In this document: positions 54,418-63,700 of the stretch, one piece after another
Layout of the letters: the number at the start of each line of letters is the position of its first letter
Numbering within the stretch: position 1 is the first letter of the stretch
Assembly (NCBI RefSeq): GCF_036241575.1
Contig: NZ_CP108455.1
Span: forward strand, 5,025,501 to 5,089,500
From: Streptomyces sp. NBC_01267
GTDB taxonomy: Bacteria > Actinomycetota > Actinomycetes > Streptomycetales > Streptomycetaceae
DNA: 64,000 bases
Direction: 5' to 3'
Translations under genes and position numbers: made by a program
The notes under the pieces: model-generated
What the model saw: the letters and a program-made list of their open reading frames with translations, nothing else
What the model was told of the DNA's origin: nothing
Databases searched by the model: none

Positions 54418-57400
54418 TTGAGCACCGTCACGTTCCGGCGCCCGCCGCGCCGGCCGGGCCCTCAGCTGCCGCAGGGCGAGCTGACCCTCCAGGAACCACC
54501 CGCACTGCCCGAGTCCCAGAGCGCCATGAGCGGCGTCATCACCTATCTGCCCATGGCGTTGAGCTCGCTCGGCATGGTACTGATCTTCATCAGGCCCGGC
54601 GAGAGCAGCGGCATCCTGATGTGGGTCGCGATCGGGATGATGCTGCTGTCCGCAGTGGGCATGCTGATCAGCCAGTTCATCCGCGCGGCCGGTGACCGCA
54701 AGCGACGGCTGCGCGGTGAGCGGCGCGACTACCTGCGCTACCTCGCCACCAGCCGCCGCCGTATCCGCAAGGCCATCGACGAGCAGCGGCGCGCCGATGC
54801 CTGGCACCACCCCGAGCCGGGCTCGCTCGTCTCACTGGCGCGCGGCGGACGGCTCTGGGAACGCCGCACCACCCATGAGGACTTCGCCGAGATCCGGGTC
54901 GCCACCGGCACCCGTCAGCTCGCGCTCACCCTCAACCCGCTGTCCACCAAGCCCGTCGAGGACCTCGAACCGCTCTGCGCCCACGCGCTGCGCCGCTTCA
55001 TCCGGGCGTACTCGACGGTACCGGGCCAGCCGATCGCGGTCCGGATGCGCTCCTTCGCCCGGGTGATCCTGCTGTCCGGCAGCAAGGACGGGGAGGAGAC
55101 CGGGCCCCCCGGCACCGACCACGCCGCGGCTGCCGAGCGGAACCTGGAGACCGCCCGCGGCGCCGTCCGCGCCATGGTCTGCCAGCTCGCCGTCCTGCAC
55201 GCCCCGGAGGATCTCGCCGTCGTGGTCGTCGCCGACGGCGGTGCGCTCCCCGGCTGGGAGTGGGTGAAGTGGCTGCCGCACGCCCAGCACACGTCCGACA
55301 CCGACGGCGTGGGCAGCGCCCGCCTCGTCGCCGAAGCCGTCTCCGAACTGGAACCGCTGCTGGGTGAGGAGTTCGGCGGGCGCCCGCCCTTCGAGCCGGG
55401 CGCCGAGCCGAGCCGCGACGAGCCGTACACGGTCATCGTCCTGGACACCGCCGCGGTCCCCGCGGGGGCGCGCATAGCCGGGGCCGGCTACCGCAATGCC
55501 CTGGTCCTCGACGTACGCGGGGTCCTCGACGACGCCCCCGAACGCGGCTCGCTCCGCTTCCGTGTCACCCCCGGCGACCTCTCGATGGTCACCACCGACG
55601 CGGACGGCAAGACCGTCGAGACCTCCGTGGGCCGGCCCGAGACCCTCGGCCCGCGCGCCGCCCGCGCCCTGGCCTCGGCGGTGGCCCCCTTCCGGCTGGG
55701 CGCCACCGCCCGCTCCGAGCAGCCGCTCCAGGAGGACATGGAGCTGACCGGTCTGCTCGGCATCCACGACCTGCACTCCGCGGACCTCACCCGGCTGCAC
55801 GAACGGCGCGCCCCCGGCGACCGGCTGCGCGTCCCCATCGGACTCGCCGCCGACGGCAGCCAGGTCGCCCTGGACATCAAGGAGTCGGCGCAGGGCGGGA
55901 TGGGCCCGCACGGCATGCTCATCGGCGCCACCGGCTCGGGCAAGTCGGAACTGCTGCGCACCCTGGTGCTCGGCCTCGCACTCACCCACTCGTCCGAGAC
56001 GCTCAACTTCGTACTCGTCGACTTCAAGGGCGGTGCGACCTTCCTCGGCCTCGACAGGCTGCCGCACACCTCCGCGGTCATCACCAACCTCGCCGACGAA
56101 ACGGCGCTCGTGGACCGTATGCGCGACGCCCTGCACGGCGAACTCATGCGCCGCCAGGAGCTCCTGCGCAAGGCGGGCAACTACGCCTCGCTCCTGGAGT
56201 ACGAGAAGGCCCGCGAAGGCGGCGCCGACCTCGCGCCGCTGCCCACGCTCTTCGTCGTCGTCGACGAGTTCAGTGAACTCCTCGCCGCCCACCGGGACTT
56301 CCTCGACCTGTTCGTCATGATCGGACGGCTCGGCCGGTCCCTCGGCGTGCATCTGCTGCTCGCCTCGCAGCGGCTCGACGAGGGCCGCATCCACCAGCTG
56401 GAGTCCCATCTCTCCTACCGGGTGGGGCTGCGGACGTTCTCCGCGATGGAGAGCCGCGGTGTGCTCGGTGTCCCGGACGCGTACGAGCTGCCGCCCCAGC
56501 CGGGCAGCGGCCTGCTGAAGAACGACGTCGGCACGCTCACCCGGTTCAAGGCCGCATTCGTCTCCGGGCCGTACCGGGTCATCCGTCCCGCGGTACGCCA
56601 GGCGGTCGTCGCCGGACAGGTGGTGCCGTTCCAGGCGGGCTGGGTGCCGCCCCGCCAACTCCCGCAGAGCGCAAGTGAGCTGGCGGGAGCGGAAGCCGAG
56701 ACGGCCGCGGCCGAGGAAGCGTCCGCCAGCCTGCTCACCATCGCCGTCGAGCGGCTGGAGGAGTCGGGCCCGCACGCCCACCAGGTGTGGCTGCCCCCGC
56801 TCACCGAACCGCCCACGCTCGACCTGCTGCTGCCCCCGCCCGGCTCACCCGCCGCGCGCCGGCTCACCGTGCCGGTCGGCATCGTGGACCGGCCGTTCGA
56901 CCAGCGCCGCGACGAGCTGATCGCCGATCTCTCCGGTGCGGGCGGGCACGTCGGCATCGGCGGCGGCCCGCAGAGCGGCAAGACCACTCTCGTCCGTACG
57001 CTCATCACCGCCATCGCCCGCACCCACACCCCGCGCGAGGTGCAGTTCTACTGCCTGGACCTGGGTGGCGGCGGGCTCTCCGCGCTCTCCGGACTCCCGC
57101 ACGTCGGTGGCGTCACCGGCCGCCTCGACCCGGAGCGGCTGCTGCGCACCGTCGCCGAGATCACCGGGCTGATCGCCCGCCGCGAGCGGCAGTTCGCCGA
57201 TCACGGTTTCGGCTCCATGGCCGACTACCGGCGCAAGCGCGCGGCCGGTGAGTTCGCCGACGACCCGTACGGCGACGTGTTCCTCGTCGTCGACGGCTGG
57301 AACACGATCCGCCAGGACTTCATGGACCTGGTGCCGACCTTCACCCTCATCGCGTCCCGCGGGCTCAACTTCGGAGTCCACCTCATCATCGCCGCGACCC

Positions 57401-58449
57401 GCTGGGGCGAGATCGGGAGCGCCCTGCGCGACCAGCTCGGCACGCGCTTCGAGCTGCGGCTCGGTGACCCCGTCGACTCCGCGATCAACATGCGGGCCGC
57501 GGCGACCGTGCCGAAGGTCCCCGGCCGGGGGCTCACCGACGAGCAACTGCACTTCCTGACCGCGCTGCCCCGTATCGACGGGGACTCCTCCGTCGACACC
57601 CTCTCGGACGGCGTCGACGCGCTGGTCCGCGAGACGGCCGCCGGGTGGGACGGGCCCAAGGCGCCCCCCGTCCGGATGCTGCCGCTCACGTTGCCCGCGT
57701 CCGAACTGCCCGAGCCGGACGGCGACCTGCGCGTCCCCATCGGTATCCGGGACGTCCAACTGGACATCTTCCACCACGACTTCGAGGAGAACCCGCACCT
57801 GGTCGTGGTCGGCGACGCGGAGTCGGGCAAGACCAACCTGCTCGCGCTGGTCTGCGAAGCCGTCACCAAGCGGTACGGGCCCGCCGAGGCCCGGGTCATG
57901 GTCACCGACTACCGGCGCCGCCTGGCCGGGGCCGTACCCGAGCCCTACCGCCTCGGGTACGCCGTCGGCCCGGCCCAGCTCCAGGAGATGGTCTCCGGTT
58001 CGGCCCGCGCCATGGCGGACCGGGTGCCGGGACCGGACATCGCACCGGAGCGGCTGAAGCTGCGCGACTGGTGGAAGGGGCCGAGGCTGTTCGTGGTCGT
58101 GGACGACTACGAACTGATCGGGAGCGGCGGTCCCGACCCGTTCGCGCCGCTGCTGCCGTATCTCGCCCAGGGCGCCGAGGTGGGACTGCACCTGATCGTG
58201 GCCCGCAGCGCCAACGGCGCGTCCCGCTCGATGATGTCGGATCAGCTGCTGCGCCGGCTCGTCGAGGCCAACACCCCGGTCGTACAGCTGTCCTGCCCGC
58301 CCGCCGAGGGGCAGATCGTCACCGGTACGAAGCCCCGTCTGCTCCCGCCCGGACGCGGTCTGTACATCACGCGCCGCAACACGGTGCAGGTGCAGACGGC
58401 GCTGCGCGGCGAGGAGGCGGAGGAAGCGACGGGGCCCGCCGAGCAGTAG
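54418..58449 (+). CDS. eccC: EccC, fused FtsK/SpoIIIE-type three-ATPase motor of T7SS
   Basis: About 1,343 residues, starting at TTG 54418 (LSTVTFRRPPRRPGPQLPQG), which fits the actinobacterial EccC N-terminus and follows AGGAAGG; GTG 54262 is the alternative. Two membrane helices follow (TYLPMALSSLGMVLIFI, LMWVAIGMMLLSAVGMLIS). There are three ATPase domains with Walker A motifs GATGSGKSEL (~503), GGPQSGKTTL (~848) and GDAESGKTNL (~1132), and Walker B-like FVVVDEFSELL, FLVVDGWNTI and FVVVDDYELIGS. EccCa and EccCb are fused in one chain. It recognises Esx C-terminal signals and powers export. It stands alone on the plus strand, divergent from eccD. Confidence 0.95.
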   Translation: MSTVTFRRPPRRPGPQLPQGELTLQEPPALPESQSAMSGVITYLPMALSSLGMVLIFIRPGESSGILMWVAIGMMLLSAVGMLISQFIRAAGDRKRRLRGERRDYLRYLATSRRRIRKAIDEQRRADAWHHPEPGSLVSLARGGRLWERRTTHEDFAEIRVATGTRQLALTLNPLSTKPVEDLEPLCAHALRRFIRAYSTVPGQPIAVRMRSFARVILLSGSKDGEETGPPGTDHAAAAERNLETARGAVRAMVCQLAVLHAPEDLAVVVVADGGALPGWEWVKWLPHAQHTSDTDGVGSARLVAEAVSELEPLLGEEFGGRPPFEPGAEPSRDEPYTVIVLDTAAVPAGARIAGAGYRNALVLDVRGVLDDAPERGSLRFRVTPGDLSMVTTDADGKTVETSVGRPETLGPRAARALASAVAPFRLGATARSEQPLQEDMELTGLLGIHDLHSADLTRLHERRAPGDRLRVPIGLAADGSQVALDIKESAQGGMGPHGMLIGATGSGKSELLRTLVLGLALTHSSETLNFVLVDFKGGATFLGLDRLPHTSAVITNLADETALVDRMRDALHGELMRRQELLRKAGNYASLLEYEKAREGGADLAPLPTLFVVVDEFSELLAAHRDFLDLFVMIGRLGRSLGVHLLLASQRLDEGRIHQLESHLSYRVGLRTFSAMESRGVLGVPDAYELPPQPGSGLLKNDVGTLTRFKAAFVSGPYRVIRPAVRQAVVAGQVVPFQAGWVPPRQLPQSASELAGAEAETAAAEEASASLLTIAVERLEESGPHAHQVWLPPLTEPPTLDLLLPPPGSPAARRLTVPVGIVDRPFDQRRDELIADLSGAGGHVGIGGGPQSGKTTLVRTLITAIARTHTPREVQFYCLDLGGGGLSALSGLPHVGGVTGRLDPERLLRTVAEITGLIARRERQFADHGFGSMADYRRKRAAGEFADDPYGDVFLVVDGWNTIRQDFMDLVPTFTLIASRGLNFGVHLIIAATRWGEIGSALRDQLGTRFELRLGDPVDSAINMRAAATVPKVPGRGLTDEQLHFLTALPRIDGDSSVDTLSDGVDALVRETAAGWDGPKAPPVRMLPLTLPASELPEPDGDLRVPIGIRDVQLDIFHHDFEENPHLVVVGDAESGKTNLLALVCEAVTKRYGPAEARVMVTDYRRRLAGAVPEPYRLGYAVGPAQLQEMVSGSARAMADRVPGPDIAPERLKLRDWWKGPRLFVVVDDYELIGSGGPDPFAPLLPYLAQGAEVGLHLIVARSANGASRSMMSDQLLRRLVEANTPVVQLSCPPAEGQIVTGTKPRLLPPGRGLYITRRNTVQVQTALRGEEAEEATGPAEQ

Positions 58450-58708
58450 GCAGGGACGTGGGCGGAGCAACAGGCGCAGCAGGAAGCCGACTTGGGATCC
58501 GGACTCCGCTGCGTACGGATCCGGCGCCCGGAGAGGTGCGCGATCCCGTGTGATGTCAGCGTCGTGTCAGCGGGGCGTGATCTCCTGTTGCCAGGTGCGC
58601 CCGCCGCCGGTTCGTACGGCGGCGGGCGCCCTGGCACGTCCCCGGCGCACGACCGGCCGGGAAACCGAAGAACGAACACGCGGACACCGCGAAGAGAGGA
58701 TGCGCCGG
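58450..58708. other. Intergenic region between eccC and the TetR gene
   Basis: No gene is visible. Two palindromic GGATCCG/CGGATCC copies (58495-58501 and 58516-58522) form a short inverted repeat about 45 nt after the eccC stop, possibly a terminator. GAAGAGAGG at about 58691-58699 is the ribosome-binding site of the next gene. Confidence 0.5.
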
Positions 58709-59440
58709 ATGGGCGTCACCGAAGGACCGGACACGGCAGCCGGATCGGCCGGATCCCCGATCGGAGAGGACGCGAGGGGCGCGCTGCGCCGGGCCGCGCT
58801 GGGCCGGCTGCCCGAGCGGCGCCGGGTCGCTCTCGGTCTCGACGGGCTGGCCCAGGAAGCGGGCGTCGAACAGGGCCTCGCGCACGAGGAGTTCCCCGGC
58901 GAGTGGGACCTGCTGAGCGATCTGGTCCTGGGCGCCTACAACGCGATGAGTGATGCCGCCGAGGCCGGGGCCGAGCGGGCGAGGGCCGAGGGCGTCGGGC
59001 TGCTCGGGCGCTGGACGGCCATCTGCCTGGGGGTACGGCGGTGGGCGCTGGACCACCCCGACGAGTACACCCTCATCTGGGGGTCACCGGTGCCGGGATA
59101 CGTCGCGCCCCCGGAGACCATGGTGGCCGGAGCCCGCACCGTCCTCGCGCTCCTGGGCACGCTGCGGGAGGCCCAGGAGGCAGGGGTGCTCGACACCTAC
59201 GCGGGCGACCCGGAACCGTCGGAGGGCATGCGGCGCAACATCGCACCCCTCGCCGAGGGTCTGCTCAGCGGCCTCCCGGACCAGACCATCGCCCGCTTGC
59301 TGACCGCCTGGACCCAACTGCACGGCATGGTCGGCTTCGAGGTCAACGGGCACATCGCCGGTGTCGCCGCCGACCCGGAGGCGTTCTTCGCCCACACCGC
59401 GGAGTCCATGGGGGTGTTCATGGGGCTGCCGCGGGGGTGA
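58709..59440 (+). CDS. TetR-family regulator (WHG/TetR_C_13-type)
   Basis: A 243-residue protein from ATG 58709, which is correctly spaced from GAAGAGAGG; the ATG at 58700 is too close to it. Residues ~20-70 correspond to the TetR helix-turn-helix (LGLDGLAQEAGVEQGLAHEE, FPGEWDLLSDLVLGAYNAMS), with an unusual recognition segment. The C-terminal part (RRWALDHPDEYTLIWGSPVP, GMVGFEVNGHIAGVAADPEA) is typical of the WHG-domain subgroup. It lies just downstream of eccC and is convergent with the mycosin gene. It may control the T7SS locus, which is inferred only from position. Confidence 0.85.
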   Translation: MGVTEGPDTAAGSAGSPIGEDARGALRRAALGRLPERRRVALGLDGLAQEAGVEQGLAHEEFPGEWDLLSDLVLGAYNAMSDAAEAGAERARAEGVGLLGRWTAICLGVRRWALDHPDEYTLIWGSPVPGYVAPPETMVAGARTVLALLGTLREAQEAGVLDTYAGDPEPSEGMRRNIAPLAEGLLSGLPDQTIARLLTAWTQLHGMVGFEVNGHIAGVAADPEAFFAHTAESMGVFMGLPRG

Positions 59441-59450
59441 GCCCGACAGC

Positions 59451-59493
59451 GGTGGCGGTACGGAGCGCCGGTATGGCTCCCCGCCCCGCCACC
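59451..59493. terminator. Inverted repeat between convergent TetR and mycosin genes
   Basis: GGTGGCGG (59451-59458) pairs with CCGCCACC (59486-59493) around a 27-nt loop, in the 79-nt gap between the two stops. It is a plausible but weak bidirectional terminator. Confidence 0.4.
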
Positions 59494-59519
59494 GGCGTGG
59501 CTCCCCGTCCCGGAGCCCG

Positions 59520-60713
59520 TCAGACCCCGGCGCGCCAGCCCCGGCGGCGGGCGCGCGGCAGCACCACCGCGAAGAAGGCCGTCAGCGCGACGATGCCCGC
59601 CGCGCCCCCGGCCACCGCGACGGCGCCCGCATGGGCGCTGTCGCCGGTACTGGCCGCGAGCTGCGGGGCGGGCGCGGGCTTCGCGGGGCGGGGCGCCGAC
59701 GAGGGCAGTACGGCCGTCACCGCGCCCGCCGGGTCGACCGTCCCGGCGCCCGTCAGCGCGCGGAGCCCGGGGCTCGGGTACGCCGTCGACGTCAGCCGGT
59801 CCGTGAGCTGCTGGACGGTCAGGCCGGGACGGTAGCCGTCCACCAGCGCGGCCGTACCGGCCACGAACCCGGTCGCCAGGTCCGCCCCGCTGCCGCTGAA
59901 GTGCCCGGTACCGCCGGGCCCGATGCTCATGAGACTGGTGCCCGGGGCCGCGATGTCGGGGGCCGTCGCGGGCGCGGCCTTCTGGTCGGGGCCACCCCCG
60001 GGAGCGAGCCCGGCGACAGCCAGTACGCCGGGCAGCGCCGCCGGGTAGGCGGCCGGGGCCGGGGACCCGGACGAGTCGGTGATCCCGTACGCGGGGGCCA
60101 CCACGAGCACGTTCTTCCGGACCGCTTCCTGTACGGCCGAGGTGAGCGAGGCACTGCCGCGGTTCAGCGCGATCGGTACGTCCACCACCCGCGCCCCGCC
60201 GGACACCGCGGCCCGGATCCCGGCGGCCACCTTGTCGGCGGTCGCCGAACCGTCCTTGCCGGTCACCCCGATCGCCAGGATCCGCGCGTCGGGCGCGACC
60301 CCGGCGAACCCGACACCGGACTTCTGCCCGGCCGCGACGACGCCCGCCACGAAGGTGCCGTGTCCGATGCAGTCCTTCCCGGCGGTTCCGCCCGACACGA
60401 CATCGGGCCCGGCCTTCACCCGCCCGGCGAGTGCCGGTGCCTCGTCGACCCCGGTGTCGACCACGGCGACGGTGACACCGGCGCCCCGGGACGACGGCCA
60501 GGCCCGGGAGGGCGCGATGAGCCGCTGGGGCCACGGGGTGAGGTCGGAGTGCTTCTTGGACGGCTTGACGCAGCCGCCCTCGGAAGGCGGACCGGCGCTG
60601 ACGGAGGGGAGGCTCGGGCTGTCCGCGGCCTCGGCCGGGGAGGCTGCCGAGACGCTCACGAGGAGGGCGAGGGCGGCGGCCGGGAGCAGTGCGGTGCGGG
60701 GCGGCATGGTCAT
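59520..60713 (-). CDS. mycP: Mycosin-like subtilase (MycP) with substituted catalytic Ser
   Basis: A 397-residue membrane-anchored S8 protease homologue. Signal peptide at 1-30 (ALLPAAALALLVSVSAASPA). The mycosin N-terminal segment (KKHSDLTPWPQRLIAPSRAW) precedes Asp86 in VAVVDTGVD and His118 in IGHGTFVAGV. The nucleophile site, normally GTSFAAP, reads GADLATGFVAGTAALV, so Asp278 replaces the Ser. The oxyanion-hole AAGN reads APAYG, so the Asn is also lost. The C-terminus has a membrane helix (~355-385) and an RARRR stop-transfer. Mycosins stabilise the T7SS complex even when proteolytically dead, so a structural role is likely. It lies 40 nt downstream of the EccA-like gene on the same strand. 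Confidence 0.88.
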   Translation of the reverse strand: MTMPPRTALLPAAALALLVSVSAASPAEAADSPSLPSVSAGPPSEGGCVKPSKKHSDLTPWPQRLIAPSRAWPSSRGAGVTVAVVDTGVDEAPALAGRVKAGPDVVSGGTAGKDCIGHGTFVAGVVAAGQKSGVGFAGVAPDARILAIGVTGKDGSATADKVAAGIRAAVSGGARVVDVPIALNRGSASLTSAVQEAVRKNVLVVAPAYGITDSSGSPAPAAYPAALPGVLAVAGLAPGGGPDQKAAPATAPDIAAPGTSLMSIGPGGTGHFSGSGADLATGFVAGTAALVDGYRPGLTVQQLTDRLTSTAYPSPGLRALTGAGTVDPAGAVTAVLPSSAPRPAKPAPAPQLAASTGDSAHAGAVAVAGGAAGIVALTAFFAVVLPRARRRGWRAGV

Positions 60714-60753
60714 GATCCTATGACCTGTCGAAGCGCCGCCCCAGCCCCGTACT

Positions 60754-63700
60754 TCACCGGACCGACGAGACCACCAGATCCTCCGGCAACAGCAGCCGCA
60801 GCTCCCGCGGCCCCGCGTCCGGCATCGTGCTCAGGCGCCCCGCCTGCCGGGTCATCATCGACTCCAGCACCCGCCGCGCGAACCTCGCGTTGCCGAAGTT
60901 CTCGTCCCGCGGCACCTCTTCGAAGTACCGGGAGAGCAACTCCACCGTCTCCGGGGCACAGTCGTACCCGTCGCGTTCGCACTGCCGCCGGACGATCTCC
61001 ACCAGATGTTCCGCCGAGTACGACTCGAACGTGACCCGGCGCGAGAAGCGCGAGCCAAGACCGGGGTTCGACGCGAGGAAACGGTCCATCTCCCGTTCGT
61101 AGCCCGCCACCACCACCGCCGTGTCGTCGCGGTGGTCCTCCATCAGCTTCACCAGGGTGTCGACCGCCTCCTGCCCGAAGTCCGAACCCGAACCTCCCGC
61201 CGGGGTCAGCGCGTACGCCTCGTCGACGAACAGCACCCCGCCCCGCGCCCGCGCGAAGACCTCCTGGGTGAGCTGCGCCGTGTGCCCGACGTAGCGGCCC
61301 ACCAGGTCGGCCCGTGCCACCTCCACCAGCTGCCCCCGGGGCAACACCCCCATGGCGCCGAGCAGTTCGCCGTACAGCCGGGCCACCGACGTCTTGCCGG
61401 TGCCCGGCGGGCCCGCGAAGACCAGGTGGTGGCCGACCGACGGCGCGGGCAGCCCGGCCGCCCGGCGCCTGCGGGCCGTCGCCAGCAGGTTGACCAGGTC
61501 CTGCACCTGCGACTTGGCGTCCTCCAGGCCGACCAGTGCGCCCAGTTCGGCCATGATCGCGTCGAGCCGGGTGGTGTCCGCGGGCTCGCTCTCGGCCGCG
61601 CCGATGGCTGCCGCCGCCTGCTCGCCGACGTCCGAGGGGAGCAGCGTCGTCAGGTCCTCCTCGGAGACCTCCGGCATCTCGGCGAGCCGCAGCGCCTGCC
61701 GGTCGATCAGCTCCTCGAAGACCTTGCGGGCGGCGCGCGCGTTGCCGAACGACGCGTCCTTGTGCATCCGCCCGAAGTGCACGGCCAGCGCCCGCTCGGT
61801 GTCCTCACCCAGCGTGTAGCGGTTCTGCTCGCACTGCTTGCGCACGATGGTGATCAGCTCGGGGACCGTGTAGTTCTCGAACTCGACGGTACGGTTGAAG
61901 CGCGAGGCCAGCCCGGGGTTGGACGCCAGGAAGGTGTGCATCTCGGACGAGTAGCCCGCCGCGATCACGACGACGTCGTCGCGGTGGTCCTCCATCAGCT
62001 TCACCAGCGTGTCGACCGCCTCCCGCCCGAAGTCGGCGCCGGAGGACCCGCCGCCCTGGGTGAGCGCGTACGCCTCGTCGATGAACAGCACGCCGCCCAT
62101 GGCCTGTTCGAAGACCTCGGTGGTCTTCATGGCGGTGCCGCCGACCACCTTCGCGACCAGATCGGCGCGGGCCACCTCCACCAGATGCCCGGAGCGCAGT
62201 ACGCCCAGGGCGGCGAGGATGCTCCCGTACAGCCGCGCGACGCTGGTCTTGCCGGTGCCGGGCGGGCCCGCGAACACCAGGTGGCGTGCGGTGGCCGGGA
62301 CCGGCAGGCCCGCCTCGCGGCGGCGCCGGGCCAGCCGGTTGAGATTGACCAGGGTGGCGACCTGCTCCTTGACGGCCCGCAGCCCCACCAGTTCGTCCAG
62401 CCGGGCGAGCGGCCCGCGCGGATCGCCGGGAGCGCCGTCCGGGGCGTCGGCGTCGCCCGTGATATCGGGCTCGCCGTTCTCCTCGCTGGTCAGCCGGTCG
62501 AGCACCAGCTCGCCCTCGGTGGGTGTACGGCGCACCCCCGCACCCTTGTTGCCGGTGATCGTGCACCCCGCGGCGCGCACCCGCAGCCGGCTCACGGTCC
62601 GCAGCCCGTCCCCGCCGCCCGCGGTCAGGATGCACTCGGTCAGCTCGGCCGTCGCCTCCGCCCCGATACTCGCCCCGTGCCGTCCGGCGCCCCGCACCCG
62701 GACCCGTATCGCCGTCAACCCGGCCTCGGCGCCGTCCACTTCCAGCCCGTCGCCGCCCGTTCCGTCGACCTCGCAGTCGACCAGGGTGAGGACGCCGCCC
62801 GCCACGACCGACACCCCGGCCCGCGCGGAGGACCGTACGGCCGTGCCCTGCAGAGCCGGGCGGGCGCCGTCGACGTGGACCCCGCAGCCGCCCGCCGAGG
62901 TCACCGTGGACGCCTCGATCTTCCCGTGTGCCTTGCCGCGCAGCTCGATGCCGTGGCCACCGGTGTCCGTCACCTCGACCCGTCGCAGCACCGGGTCGGC
63001 GCCCTCCGCGACGACGATGCCGTGCCCCACGACGCCGGTCACGGTGACCCGGTCGAGGCGGGCGGTGCAGCCCCCGGTGAGGATGATGCCGTCGGCCGCG
63101 CCCCCGGTGACCTCCGTACGGAGCACGGTCGTCGACGACCCGTCCTGCACGAGCAGCCCGGCCGAACGGGCCCCGCTGATCCGGGCGTCGGCGACCGTGC
63201 CCCGGGAGCGCCCGGTGACCGCGATGCCGTGGCCGCCCGGACGGTCGATCCGGATCCGGTTCAGCTCGGGGTCGGTCCCGCCGGAGAGGGTGACGCCGTG
63301 GGTCGTGCAGCCGGTGGCCGAGCAGTCGGCCAGTACGGTCTGCGCGGCCGTCGATATGTGGAAGCCGATCACACAGTCCTCGACCCGTACGTCGGTGAAC
63401 CGCGTCGTGGCGTTCTCCTCCACGGCGATCCCGGGCTTCACGGTCCGCTCCACCGTGACATCCGTGAAGCTGCCGCGCGCCCGCCCGTTGGCGAGCACAC
63501 CGTTGCCCCCGGCGTCCCGCACCGTGCAGCCGCGCACCTCGGTGGACGCGTCCTCGCCGACCACGATCCCCGAACTGCCCAGCCGCTCCAGCACGCAGTG
63601 CTCGACGACACTCGTCCGCGACGACAGGTCCACGATCCCGGCGCCCGCCGGATTGCTGACGGTGGTGTCCCGGATGGCGAGCGACCCCTCGTCGCGCGAG

